Assembly: GCA_045595785.1 (NCBI GenBank)
Contig: JAZOBE010000047.1
Coordinates: 1-32,103 of the forward strand
Reading direction: 5' to 3'
Source of the DNA: SFLA01 sp045595785
GTDB taxonomy: Bacteria > Bacillota > Clostridia > Oscillospirales > CAG-382
Length of the DNA: 32,103 nucleotides
How positions within the stretch are numbered: the first letter of the stretch is position 1; each line of letters opens with the position of its first letter. A model generated the notes under the pieces. That model worked only from the letters and a program-made list of their open reading frames with translations, was not told the origin of the DNA and did no database searches. Shown piece by piece: positions 14,801 to 23,336 of the stretch. The position numbers and the translations under genes are program-made.

Positions 14801-15475
14801 TTATTTCTCGATCTCGCGGTTGTTATAAAGCTCTTTCATTTCTTCGATGGGTTTTTCCATCAAAGCTTCGATAAGCTCTACAAAAGTACCGTCTTTAATT
14901 TCCTGAACACGATTATCAAGATGATCGCACTTGGGTGCGAGATACTTGCCGTTGATTCTACGAGCCAGCATAGCTACCTGAGGATGAGAAATACCGGCGG
15001 GACAACGAGAAGAGCATACACCGCACATTACGCAGTCAAAGGACTCTTCAGCGCATTTTTCGAAATCGCCGCGCTGTGCGTATGCAATGTACTGCATTAC
15101 GTTAAGATCCTGAGTACAGCTCTTTGTACAAGCGTTACATCCGATACAAGCGTATATCTCGGGATAAAGCTGCATCATTACAGTTTCGGTTACGGGAATC
15201 TTGTTTATATCGTAAACCTGTTTTGCAAGAGGGAAAAAGGGAAGAGTTGCAATATACATATTGTCCTCAACCTTGGTCTGGCAGGCAAGACAAGTCTTAA
15301 GGTCCTTTTCTCCCTTAATGCGGTAGATAGTAGCGCAAGCGCCGCAGAAGCCGTTTCTGCATCCGCAACCGCGTACAAGCTGGTAACCCGCATATTCCAT
15401 TGCACACATTATTGTAAGGTTGTCCGGTACAGTGTACTTTTTACCGAACAGATAAATATTAACCATATTTTCCAT
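14801..15475 (-). CDS. frdB: Fumarate reductase iron-sulfur subunit (FrdB-like)
   Basis: A 224-residue electron carrier. The N-terminal plant-type [2Fe-2S] domain has GCGCRNGFCGAC (C37/C39, C44, C47) with C62/C65. The C-terminal domain has two CxxCxxCxxxC motifs (C110-C113-C116-C120 and C148-C151-C154-C158) followed by proline in the second. Family FrdB/SdhB proteins pass electrons to the flavoprotein, encoded 13 nt downstream. Methanogen thiol:fumarate reductase TfrB carries an additional CCG domain; this protein lacks it, but a separate CCG protein (HdrB) is encoded in the same operon. The start chosen is ATG at 15475, seven bases after AGGAG; an upstream in-frame start at 15523 would overlap the previous gene and has no binding site. 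Confidence 0.85.
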   Translation of the reverse strand: MENMVNIYLFGKKYTVPDNLTIMCAMEYAGYQLVRGCGCRNGFCGACATIYRIKGEKDLKTCLACQTKVEDNMYIATLPFFPLAKQVYDINKIPVTETVMMQLYPEIYACIGCNACTKSCTQDLNVMQYIAYAQRGDFEKCAEESFDCVMCGVCSSRCPAGISHPQVAMLARRINGKYLAPKCDHLDNRVQEIKDGTFVELIEALMEKPIEEMKELYNNREIEK

Positions 15476-15488
15476 ATCAAAACTCCTA

Positions 15489-16322
15489 TTAATACTCGTC
15501 GGGCAGTTGGTCAAGCTCGTCAAAGCGGAAAACGGGTCCGTCCTTGCAAACGTATTTACTGCCTACGTTACATCTGCCGCATTTGCCGATACCGCACTTC
15601 ATACGAAGCTCCAGCGTGGTGTATATCTGGGTCTTTTCAAAGCCCAATTCATACAGACCGTTTAAGGTAAACTTGATCATTATGGGAGGGCCGCAGAGAA
15701 CGGCAACTTTATCGGTATCGAATCCAAGCTCCTTAACGTAGTTGGGAACAAAGCCAACGTGTCCGTCCCAGCCTTCCTGCTCACGGTCAATGGTAAGGTG
15801 AACGTTTACGCCTGTATCGGTTGCCCATTCCTCGATTATCTCTTGGTAATCAAGGAGGTCGTCTTTACTTCTTGTACCGTAAACGATATCAATTTTACCG
15901 TAACGGTCGCGATAATGACGGCAGTAGTTGATAACGGAACGGAGAGGTGCAAGACCTACACCGCCGGCGATGAACAGCAGGTTCTTTCCTGCAAAAACAT
16001 CGTCAACGGGGAAGGGGTTGCCGTAGGGTCCGCGTACAGTCACATACTGGCCTACCTCTGCTTGGTGAAGCCACTCGGTGACACATCCGCACTTTTTAAT
16101 GGAAAACTCCATATATTCTGTGTTTGTAGGGGAAGAGGTAATAGAGAACATTGCCTCACCTACGCCGGGGATGGAAAGCATCGCGCACTGACCGGGTCTG
16201 TGATCGAAGGCTTTCTTTCCGTCGGGAGTTACAACACGGAAAGTTTTAATATCGGGAGTATCAATACGTATATCGGTTATAACGCCGATAACCGGCATCA
16301 GAGGATCTCTAATTTCAGCCAT
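15489..16322 (-). CDS. flxA: FAD/NAD(P)-binding oxidoreductase subunit (FlxA-like)
   Basis: A 277-residue protein of the ferredoxin-NADP reductase superfamily. It has an FAD-binding barrel (about 10-105; HRPGQ and the flavin motif FSITSSP, 59-65), an NAD-binding half (GGVGLAP, 120-126; CGPP, 210-213) and a C-terminal [2Fe-2S] site with C243, C248, C251 and C259. This is the build of sulfhydrogenase gamma subunits, dihydroorotate dehydrogenase electron-transfer subunits and FlxA of the Hdr-Flox complex. Next to hdr and flx genes, the job would be to oxidise NADH and feed electrons to the iron-sulfur subunits. Its start overlaps the upstream gene by 8 nt, and GGAGG inside that gene is the binding site. 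PyrK is excluded by the absence of pyr genes. Confidence 0.85.
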   Translation of the reverse strand: MAEIRDPLMPVIGVITDIRIDTPDIKTFRVVTPDGKKAFDHRPGQCAMLSIPGVGEAMFSITSSPTNTEYMEFSIKKCGCVTEWLHQAEVGQYVTVRGPYGNPFPVDDVFAGKNLLFIAGGVGLAPLRSVINYCRHYRDRYGKIDIVYGTRSKDDLLDYQEIIEEWATDTGVNVHLTIDREQEGWDGHVGFVPNYVKELGFDTDKVAVLCGPPIMIKFTLNGLYELGFEKTQIYTTLELRMKCGIGKCGRCNVGSKYVCKDGPVFRFDELDQLPDEY

Positions 16323-17343
16323 TGTTCTTTCCTCCCAAAGTCTTCATTACTTTAACAATATTCATGGAAATAGGACACTTTGCAAGACATCTGCCGCATC
16401 CTACACAGCTGAACATACCGTCGTTATTAGCGGGATAGTATACAAGCTTGTGCATAAAGCGCTGTCTGAATCTTTCAAGCTGGCTGAGACGGTTGTTACC
16501 GTGTGCCATTCTTGTGAATTCAGAGTACATACAGGAATCCCAGCAACGGAAACGGATAACGCCCTTTCCGGTGTTGAAATCTTTAATATCGTAGCACTGA
16601 CAAGTAGGGCAAACGAAGGTGCAAGTGCCGCAGCCAAGACATGACTCGGAAAGAGTTGCCCATTCAGGTGCGTTGAAGAAGGTCTCTGTCTTATCACCGC
16701 CAAATGCTTCGGTAGTAAGATCTGCAAGAGGAAGTTTCTGCATTATTTTGCGTACGTTTTCCTGCTGAGCGGCTACAGCTGTATCATCACAGTCAGTAGT
16801 AAAAGCGTTAAGACTCTCAACAAGCTTTGCGCCTTTTTCGGTATTGGCATTAAGATAAAGAGCATCTTCGGTCATCCAAGCGGATACGTCGCCTGCGGGA
16901 GAAGCCGCATCTATTCCAAAAGTAGAGCAGAAGCAGGTTTCTGCAGGACGGGTACAAGCCAGAAAAACGATAACGCCGTGCTCTCTGCGATTCTTGTAAT
17001 ATGTATCTACAGGATCCTTAAGAAAAACGTTATCCAGTACTTCAAAGCTCTTAACGTCACAAGCACGAACACCGAAAACTATGAAATCATCAGTATCTTC
17101 ACGAATATCGATTAGCTCGATATTTTTACCGGTGGTTTTGAACTCCATAAGATTTTCAACCTGAGGGAAGAAGAAATCTTTAGGGCTTCTTACGGTATTC
17201 AGCTTTTTGCTTATTTCGGTACCGGGAGTCCACTCGGTATACTCAGCGTTTCCCTTATCATTATCAACGGGAAGATAAAGCTTACCGTTTTCAGCCATTT
17301 TAGCAAAAACTTCGTTTATGGAAGAAATATTAATTTTTACCAT
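16315..17343 (-). CDS. flxB: 4Fe-4S dicluster electron-transfer protein (FlxB-like, sulfhydrogenase beta type)
   Basis: A 342-residue cytosolic protein. The N-terminal alpha/beta half (FGVRACDVKSFEVLD, 90-104) is typical of sulfhydrogenase beta and F420-hydrogenase beta-like proteins. The C-terminal half binds two [4Fe-4S] clusters: C235-C238-C241-C245 and C313-C316-C319-C323. Extra cysteines (C247, C249, C250, C267, C271) lie between them. It would relay electrons between the NADH-oxidising subunit and FlxD/HdrA. It is separated from flxC by only 3 nt and overlaps flxA by 8 nt. Whether it corresponds to FlxB or FlxC of Desulfovibrio cannot be settled by inspection, since both are dicluster proteins. 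Confidence 0.78.
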   Translation of the reverse strand: MVKINISSINEVFAKMAENGKLYLPVDNDKGNAEYTEWTPGTEISKKLNTVRSPKDFFFPQVENLMEFKTTGKNIELIDIREDTDDFIVFGVRACDVKSFEVLDNVFLKDPVDTYYKNRREHGVIVFLACTRPAETCFCSTFGIDAASPAGDVSAWMTEDALYLNANTEKGAKLVESLNAFTTDCDDTAVAAQQENVRKIMQKLPLADLTTEAFGGDKTETFFNAPEWATLSESCLGCGTCTFVCPTCQCYDIKDFNTGKGVIRFRCWDSCMYSEFTRMAHGNNRLSQLERFRQRFMHKLVYYPANNDGMFSCVGCGRCLAKCPISMNIVKVMKTLGGKNNG

Positions 17344-17346
17344 TAT

Positions 17347-18330
17347 TTATTCCCTCCCATCAAAAACTTCGCCGGGCTCAACATCTTCGGTGGTGTAATT
17401 TACCAGCGGAGCTCTGGAACCGACTTCTGCACCTGCCTGATAATCTCCGTAAAAGTTATCAATATCCTTGATGAACTTACGATTGAGCAGATGAAGGGGT
17501 ATGTGCTGAGGACATACTCTGGAGCATTCGCCGCAGTCAGTACAACGTCCTGCAACGTGGAATGCACGAATAATATGGAACATTTTCTCTTCAAAGCTGT
17601 TTGCGGGAGCCTTGTTTTCGAGAGAATGAGCAGGATTATCAAACACGCACTTTTCGCATGTACAAGCGGGGCAAATGTCACGGCATGCGTTGCAACGAAT
17701 GCAACGGGAAAGCTCGTTCTGCCAGAAAGCAAATCTTTCGTCAGCACTCATTTTTTCAAGGCGTTCTACCTCATCAAAACGGTTGGATTCAAGCACTTCA
17801 CCGTCTTCGCCGATAAGTTCGTCATAAGCAACGTGCTTTTTGCTCTTGCAGTTTACACAGCGTTCAGCAAGAACAGATGCGGGAGCTATCTCTGTAACTT
17901 CATCTGAATATATGGTGGAAACATTGATAGTATCAGCACATTCGATAGAAGCAACGCCGTCGCCGACGATTTCTTTAACTTTGTTTATATCAGCCATACC
18001 TTCGCAGGGAATACCGATAGCGTACACCTTTTCTCTGTCAAATCGGTGCTCGGTAAGCAGCTGGTTGAAACTGTAAGTGTCGCAAGGCTTGAGGAAAACA
18101 AGCACTTTGCTTTGTGTTTTTTTAGTATTTGCTATAAGATATTTGGAGAAGTTTGCACCGCAGAAATCGTTCCAAACGAATTCGCAGAGCTCTTCAGCGT
18201 TGTTAAAAACAGCGGGAGTGATATCGTAATCAAACTCACCCTTTTTCCAACCGAGAACACGGTCAACGGTGCCGTTTTCAAGCAGAGAAACTGCTTTTTC
18301 GACTAATATGTCGCGAGTTATTGCTTGCAT
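17347..18330 (-). CDS. flxC: 4Fe-4S dicluster electron-transfer protein (FlxC-like)
   Basis: A 327-residue cytosolic protein, distantly similar in plan to its downstream neighbour. The N-terminal half contains VLVFLKPCDTYSFNQL and GIPCEGM, as in F420-dehydrogenase/hydrogenase beta-type domains. The C-terminal half has two [4Fe-4S] motifs (C210-C213-C216-C220 and C263-C266-C269-C273) with additional cysteines C223, C225 and C228. It is predicted to be an electron-wire subunit of the NADH-oxidising Flx module. It overlaps the upstream flxD by 13 nt, with GGAGG seven bases before the ATG. Confidence 0.75.
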   Translation of the reverse strand: MQAITRDILVEKAVSLLENGTVDRVLGWKKGEFDYDITPAVFNNAEELCEFVWNDFCGANFSKYLIANTKKTQSKVLVFLKPCDTYSFNQLLTEHRFDREKVYAIGIPCEGMADINKVKEIVGDGVASIECADTINVSTIYSDEVTEIAPASVLAERCVNCKSKKHVAYDELIGEDGEVLESNRFDEVERLEKMSADERFAFWQNELSRCIRCNACRDICPACTCEKCVFDNPAHSLENKAPANSFEEKMFHIIRAFHVAGRCTDCGECSRVCPQHIPLHLLNRKFIKDIDNFYGDYQAGAEVGSRAPLVNYTTEDVEPGEVFDGRE

Positions 18331-18752
18331 CGCAGATCCTCCAATCTCTTGTTTTCACCCAAAGCGGCAACCGTCTGAGCGAAGTCGTTCATTGTAGCGG
18401 CAAACTTTGCGCCTTCTGCTGCGGAAACCCATTCAACGCGGGTACGTTCCTTTTCAATGCCGAGATAATCGAGCATAGAGAATAGCAGCGCCATACGGCG
18501 GCGGGTGTAGTAGTTACCGGAGGTGTAATGACAGTCGCCGGGATGGCATCCGCACAGAATTACACCGTCAGCACCGCGCTGGAAAGCGCGCAGTACAAAC
18601 ATAGGATTTACTCTGCAGGAGCAGGGTACTCTTATAATTTTAACGTCAGCAGGATAGCTTAAACGGTTGTTACCTGCAAGGTCAGCACCAGCATAGGAAC
18701 ACCAGTTACAGCAAAAAGCGACGATGAGAGGCTTTTTTTCGTTTACTTGCAT
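18318..18752 (-). CDS. flxD: FlxD/MvhD-type hydrogenase iron-sulfur subunit
   Basis: A 144-residue protein of the MvhD/FlxD family, which docks an electron-input module to HdrA and carries a [2Fe-2S] cluster. It shows the family cysteine pattern: CCNWCSYAG near the N-terminus (C14, C15, C18), PCSCRV (C44, C46) and CGCHPGDCHY (C67, C69, C74). The length is normal for a stand-alone MvhD. Here the partner input module would be FlxABC rather than a [NiFe] hydrogenase, as no hydrogenase gene is present. It overlaps hdrA by 10 nt, with GGAGG in the end of hdrA. Confidence 0.9.
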   Translation of the reverse strand: MQVNEKKPLIVAFCCNWCSYAGADLAGNNRLSYPADVKIIRVPCSCRVNPMFVLRAFQRGADGVILCGCHPGDCHYTSGNYYTRRRMALLFSMLDYLGIEKERTRVEWVSAAEGAKFAATMNDFAQTVAALGENKRLEDLRCKQ

Positions 18753-20737
18753 ATTGCATCTACCTCCGCAACGATCTGATTGTTAGCAAATCCCTTAAGA
18801 TCCATTGCGCCGGATGGACATACAACTGTACAACAGCCGCATCCCTGACATACCGCGGGGTTGACTTGAGCAACACGGCGGATAGCAACGGTTCTGTTGG
18901 GCATACGGAATTCTTTATCAATATAGGTAATAGCGCCGTAAGGACATACTCGCTCACAAGAAGAACATCCGTTACACATAAGCTCATCAGAGCTTGCGAC
19001 GCAGGGGTTACCGGTTAATTTGTCCTTAACAAGAAGTGAGATTACCTTAGCTGCTGCAGCACTTGCCTGTGAAACAGTTTCGGGAATATCCTTGGGGCCT
19101 TGGCACGCACCGGAAAGGAACACACCGGCTGTAGGACTTTCAACGGGACGGAGCTTGGGGTGTGCTTCGGTAAAGAAATCGTTAGTGTCCATACTAGCAG
19201 TAAGCATAGTAGCAAGAAGACGCGCAGATTTATCGGGTTCAATAGCAGCTGCAAGAACAACCAGGTCAGCATCAATATGAAGCTGTTTGTTGTTAAGCAG
19301 GTCAGAAGCCTGAACCTTAAGCTTATCGCCCTCGGGAGATACCTTACCAACCATACCTTTAATATAATGTACACCATATTCCTCAACTGCACGGCGATAG
19401 AACTCATCAAAGTTCTTACCGGGAGTTCTTACGTCAATATAGAATACGTAAACTTCGGTATCGGGATATTTATCACGAGTAAGCATTGCGTGCTTTGCAG
19501 TATACATACAGCATATCTTAGAGCAGTATTCTTTGCCTTTTTCGGCACAAGAATCACAACGGGAACCAACACACTGAACGAATACGATAGTATGAGGATG
19601 CTTATGGTCGGAAGGACGAAGCAGCTTACCTGCCGTAGGACCGGCAGCGTTGGTGAGACGCTCAAACTCAAGAGATGTTATAACATCCTTGGACTGATTG
19701 TAAGCAAATTCATCAAACTTATCCATGCTGATGGGGTTAAAACCTGTTGCAACAACTATAGCGCCGTACTTTTCGTCAATATACTGATCTTGCTGCTTAT
19801 AATCGATTGCGCCGGCAGCACAAACCTTAGAGCAAACTCCGCATTTGCCGTTTTTAAGCATGTTACAATGTTGAGGGTCGATGGTTGCAACCTTAGGAAC
19901 TGCCTGTGCAAAGGGAATGTAGATAGCAGTACGATTATCCATGTTAAGGTTGAATTCATTGGGAACCTTTTTCATGGGGCACTTGTCAACGCAAGCACCG
20001 CAACCGGTACAAATATCTTCGTTAACGTAACGAGCCTTCTTCTTAATCGTAACGTCAAAGTTACCGACAAAGCCCTTAACTGAGGTAACTTCACTGTAAG
20101 AGAAAATACGGATATTTTCATTCTGAGCAACGTCAACCATCTTAGGGGTAAGAATACAAGCGGCACAGTCAAGAGTAGGGAAAGTCTTGTCGAGCTGAGC
20201 CATCTTGCCCCCGATAGTGGGCTTGGTCTCTACAATATCTACAGGGAATCCCGCTTCAGCTATATCAAGAGCAGTCTGGATACCGGCAATACCGCCGCCT
20301 ATAACCAGCGCACGCTTGGTTACAGGAGATTCACCGGGCGTAAGAGGAGTATTGAGGTTAACCTTTGCAACTGCTGCTTTACCGAGAATAATAGCTTTTT
20401 CGGTACCGGTAAGCATATCCTTATGTACCCAAGAGCACTGCTCACGAATATTTGCGATCTCTACCATATAAGGGTTGATGCCTGCTGCGGAAGCAGTTTT
20501 ACGGAAGGTAGCTTCGTGCATACGGGGAGAGCAGGAACAAACAACTATGCCGGTGAGCTTATGCTCAGCAATAGCGTTTTTGATAAGATCCTGACCTGCC
20601 TGAGAGCACATATATTGATAATTATCGGAGAAAACTACTCCGGGTTCGTTTTTAAGTGCTTCGGAAACCGCTTTAACATCTACAGTACCAGCTATATTAC
20701 TTCCGCACCAACATACAAAAACACCGATTCTTTGCAT
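18743..20737 (-). CDS. hdrA: HdrA-type flavin-based electron-bifurcating subunit
   Basis: A 664-residue iron-sulfur flavoprotein with the full HdrA architecture. The N-terminal cysteine-containing domain (C9, C11; C44; C67, C69) is followed by the FAD-binding thioredoxin-reductase-like fold beginning VIGGGIAGIQTA (145-156). The signature GGKMAQLDKTFPTLDCAACIL runs through about 177-195. Inserted [4Fe-4S] sites are at C243-C246-C249-C253 and C291-C299-C302-C306. A cysteine-rich segment (C389, C394, C397, C405, C409, C410) follows, and a C-terminal two-cluster ferredoxin domain has C588-C591-C594-C598 and C630-C633-C636-C640. In methanogens HdrA is the bifurcation site in HdrABC. Here it would split NADH-derived electrons between ferredoxin and HdrBC, or run in reverse. 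AAAGGAGG lies 12 bases before the ATG. Confidence 0.93.
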   Translation of the reverse strand: MQRIGVFVCWCGSNIAGTVDVKAVSEALKNEPGVVFSDNYQYMCSQAGQDLIKNAIAEHKLTGIVVCSCSPRMHEATFRKTASAAGINPYMVEIANIREQCSWVHKDMLTGTEKAIILGKAAVAKVNLNTPLTPGESPVTKRALVIGGGIAGIQTALDIAEAGFPVDIVETKPTIGGKMAQLDKTFPTLDCAACILTPKMVDVAQNENIRIFSYSEVTSVKGFVGNFDVTIKKKARYVNEDICTGCGACVDKCPMKKVPNEFNLNMDNRTAIYIPFAQAVPKVATIDPQHCNMLKNGKCGVCSKVCAAGAIDYKQQDQYIDEKYGAIVVATGFNPISMDKFDEFAYNQSKDVITSLEFERLTNAAGPTAGKLLRPSDHKHPHTIVFVQCVGSRCDSCAEKGKEYCSKICCMYTAKHAMLTRDKYPDTEVYVFYIDVRTPGKNFDEFYRRAVEEYGVHYIKGMVGKVSPEGDKLKVQASDLLNNKQLHIDADLVVLAAAIEPDKSARLLATMLTASMDTNDFFTEAHPKLRPVESPTAGVFLSGACQGPKDIPETVSQASAAAAKVISLLVKDKLTGNPCVASSDELMCNGCSSCERVCPYGAITYIDKEFRMPNRTVAIRRVAQVNPAVCQGCGCCTVVCPSGAMDLKGFANNQIVAEVDAICK

Positions 20738-20755
20738 TTTACAGTATTTCCTCCT

Positions 20756-21148
20756 TTACTTTGCGTATTTTCTGAAAGCGCTTACCAATGCTTGCTGAGG
20801 AATATCGTCGTCCAACATAGCGGGTATCTGGTCTGCCTTCAAATGATTTGAGCCTTTTTTACGGATAACTGCAAGGCGTACTGCTTCAACGAGTTTTGCA
20901 GGCTCAACGCTGCGAGGACATCTGTCAACACAAGCAAAGCAGGTAAGACAACGGTAAAGAGATTCGGAATTGAGAAGCGGCTCAATGTCACCGTTTTCAA
21001 CCATTGCCACAAATTGATGAGGATGATATTCCATTTCATCAAAAGCAGGGCAAGTAGCAGTGCATTTTCCGCAACGCATACATTTCTTGGGATTGACACC
21101 GCTGATGCGAATTATCTCTTCCCGCAGATTTTTATTGGAATTACTCAT
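20756..21148 (-). CDS. hdrC: HdrC-type iron-sulfur subunit
   Basis: A 130-residue ferredoxin-like protein with two classic [4Fe-4S] motifs, CMRCGKCTATCP and CLTCFACVDRCP, the expected size and layout for HdrC. It transfers electrons from HdrA to HdrB. Its ATG overlaps the end of hdrB by 8 nt, with AAAGGAGG seven bases upstream. A GlpC-like protein would normally be fused to a CCG domain; here the CCG protein is the separate neighbour, which supports HdrC. Confidence 0.9.
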   Translation of the reverse strand: MSNSNKNLREEIIRISGVNPKKCMRCGKCTATCPAFDEMEYHPHQFVAMVENGDIEPLLNSESLYRCLTCFACVDRCPRSVEPAKLVEAVRLAVIRKKGSNHLKADQIPAMLDDDIPQQALVSAFRKYAK

Positions 21149-21926
21149 TTGTGTCCTCCTTTACTCCTAAAGCTTCCGCAAGCAATTCTGTGAAGTATAC
21201 TACGGGAACTTCGGGGTCATTCTTTTCAAGATTGTATTTGCAGAGAGGACATGCGGTTACCATGCGAGTAGCACCGAAAGAAGCGGCACTTGCAGTAACA
21301 GCGTTGCTCTTTTTCTTCGCGAATTCGGGGTTTTCCATAGTGACGTATCCACCGCAGCACTCGTTACGGAGAGGATAAATTACAGGCACACCACCGATAG
21401 CTCGGATGATGTCTTCCATAATACTGGGATTCTCGGGGTCATCCATACGCATAACGCTGTTAGGACGAAGGAGAAGACATCCGTAATAAGCGGCAATTTT
21501 TTCACCGCTCAAAGGCTTTACTACTTTTTCTTTTATTTTTTCAACGCCAACCAGATCACGAAGCATTTCAAGGTAATGATAAACAACGGTACTTCCGTCA
21601 TAGGGAGAATCATTATAACGATTTACCTTGTCGGCAAAGATGGAATCTGTTTGCATTGCGTGATTAGTTTGTTTAATAACGTTGTGGCATGCGGAACAAA
21701 CCGAAACCAGCGGCTGTCCTTTTTCCTGCGCTGCCTGAAGCGCGCGAACTGAAGAAAGCTTTGTTGCTACTTCGTCCTTGGATGTGGTAAACACGCCGCC
21801 GCAGCACTGCCAGGCTTCTATTTCTTCCAGAGTGATACCCAATACTTCGGCACAACGGCGCGCATATATGTCAAGCTGCTTTGCCTTGTTTTTAAGGGTA
21901 CAACCGGGAAAATAACTAACCTTCAT
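21141..21926 (-). CDS. hdrB: HdrB-type CCG-domain subunit
   Basis: A 261-residue protein with two complete CCG domains. The first comprises C9, C41-C42 (QCCGG) and C77-C80 (CSAC); the second comprises C150, C190-C191 (ECCGG) and C226-C229 (CPLC). In methanogen HdrB such domains hold the two noncubane [4Fe-4S] clusters that reduce the CoM-CoB heterodisulfide. Both sites are intact here. Clostridia lack CoM/CoB, so the natural acceptor must differ; fumarate through FrdBA or a thiol/disulfide protein are the candidates. The start is set at ATG 21926 because GGAGG lies seven bases upstream; a longer frame to 21974 would run back into fumC. Confidence 0.9.
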   Translation of the reverse strand: MKVSYFPGCTLKNKAKQLDIYARRCAEVLGITLEEIEAWQCCGGVFTTSKDEVATKLSSVRALQAAQEKGQPLVSVCSACHNVIKQTNHAMQTDSIFADKVNRYNDSPYDGSTVVYHYLEMLRDLVGVEKIKEKVVKPLSGEKIAAYYGCLLLRPNSVMRMDDPENPSIMEDIIRAIGGVPVIYPLRNECCGGYVTMENPEFAKKKSNAVTASAASFGATRMVTACPLCKYNLEKNDPEVPVVYFTELLAEALGVKEDTNE

Positions 21927-21939
21927 TTGGGTACCTCCG

Positions 21940-23316
21940 TTAAACCATCTTTTCGGGGTGGAATACCTCGTCAAATCTTTCTGCTGTAAGGAAGCCGAGC
22001 TCTACACATGCTTCCTTAAGGGAAATGTTATCTTTAAATGCTTTCTTTGCGGTTTTTGCTGCATTCTCGTATCCAATATAAGGATTAAGTGCGGTAACCA
22101 GCATAAGAGAGTTGTGTAGATTGTGATGCATTTTTTCAGCATTTGCCTTTATACCTACAGCACAGTTCTTGTTGAAGGAAAGAATCGCTTCAGCCATAAG
22201 TCTACCGGACTGCAGGAAATTATAAATACAAACGGGCATGAATACGTTCAGCTCAAAGTTACCCTGAGAAGCCGCCATACCTACGGCTACGTCATTACCC
22301 ATAACCTGAACCGCTACCATGGTAACAGCCTCACACTGAGTGGGATTTACCTTACCGGGCATAATAGAGGAACCGGGCTCGTTTTCGGGAATGAATATTT
22401 CGCCGAGACCATCTCTGGGACCACTTGCGAGCCAGCGAACGTCGTTGGCGATCTTCATCATATCGCAAGCAAGTGCTTTGATCGCGCCGTGAGCGAATAC
22501 CAACTCATCCTTGGAGGTGAGTGCGTGGAACTTGTTGGAAGCAGTAATGAAGGGCTTTCCTGTAAGCTTGCCTACGTTTTCTGCAACCAGAGTGTCAAAT
22601 CCCTTGGGGGTATTAAGACCGGTACCTACAGCAGTACCGCCGAGAGCCAGCTCGTACAAAGGCTTGACTGCAAGACGGAGAAGCTCTACGTCTCTTTCAA
22701 GGCTACTTCTCCAACCGCTGATTTCCTGACTGAAGGTGATGGGAGTTGCATCCTGAAGGTGAGTACGACCGCTCTTTACAATGCCTTCGTTTTCTTTTTC
22801 AAGACGTATGAAGGTATCAATAAGAGTCTGTACAGCAGGAATGAGCTTATCCTCAAGCATCGATACAGCTGCAATGTGCATTGCGGTAGGGAAAGTATCG
22901 TTGGAGGATTGGCTCATGTTAATATCGTCATTGGGGTGAAGAAGCTTTTTACCTGCAATCTGATTGCCGCGGTTAGCAACTACTTCGTTTACGTTCATGT
23001 TGGACTGGGTACCGGAACCGGTCTGCCAAACAACAAGAGGGAAATGGTCATTAAGAGATCCGGAAATGACCTCGTCACACGCCTTTGAAATAGCGTCGAG
23101 CTTTTCTGCGGTCATCTTCTCGGGACGAAGCTCTGCATTGGTCATAGCAGCAGCCTTCTTAAGAATGCCAAAGGCGTGAGTTATTTCGCGGGGCATGGTC
23201 TCAATGTTAACGCCGATTTCGAAGTTCTCGTGACTTCTTTCGGTCTGAGCGCCCCACAACTTATCGGCAGGTACCTTTACCTCGCCCATGGAGTCGTGTT
23301 CAATACGGTAATCCAT
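21940..23316 (-). CDS. fumC: Class II fumarate hydratase
   Basis: A 458-residue enzyme of the fumarase/aspartase superfamily, oxygen-stable and homotetrameric. It dehydrates malate to fumarate in the reductive direction. The three family signatures are present: TGSGTQSNMN (99-108), GRTHLQDA with H186, and GSSIMPGKVNP (315-325) with the catalytic serine. The N-terminal YRIEHDSMGEVKVP and the WGAQTERS segment match FumC rather than aspartase, though aspartase has the same fold and cannot be fully excluded. It is 20 nt downstream of the dehydrogenase gene and 13 nt ahead of hdrB, which places it between malate formation and fumarate reduction. Confidence 0.9.
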   Translation of the reverse strand: MDYRIEHDSMGEVKVPADKLWGAQTERSHENFEIGVNIETMPREITHAFGILKKAAAMTNAELRPEKMTAEKLDAISKACDEVISGSLNDHFPLVVWQTGSGTQSNMNVNEVVANRGNQIAGKKLLHPNDDINMSQSSNDTFPTAMHIAAVSMLEDKLIPAVQTLIDTFIRLEKENEGIVKSGRTHLQDATPITFSQEISGWRSSLERDVELLRLAVKPLYELALGGTAVGTGLNTPKGFDTLVAENVGKLTGKPFITASNKFHALTSKDELVFAHGAIKALACDMMKIANDVRWLASGPRDGLGEIFIPENEPGSSIMPGKVNPTQCEAVTMVAVQVMGNDVAVGMAASQGNFELNVFMPVCIYNFLQSGRLMAEAILSFNKNCAVGIKANAEKMHHNLHNSLMLVTALNPYIGYENAAKTAKKAFKDNISLKEACVELGFLTAERFDEVFHPEKMV

Positions 23317-23336
23317 ACGGTTTACATTCCTTTCGT

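Noticed and set aside
15489..16322. PyrK-type dihydroorotate dehydrogenase subunit
   Set aside because: The fold is the same, but the gene is embedded between flxB and frdB and no pyr gene is present.
18743..20737. Selenocysteine or hydrogenase-linked HdrA (Mvh-Hdr complex)
   Set aside because: No in-frame TGA readthrough is needed, and no [NiFe] hydrogenase genes (mvhA/mvhG) occur; the input module present is NADH-type.
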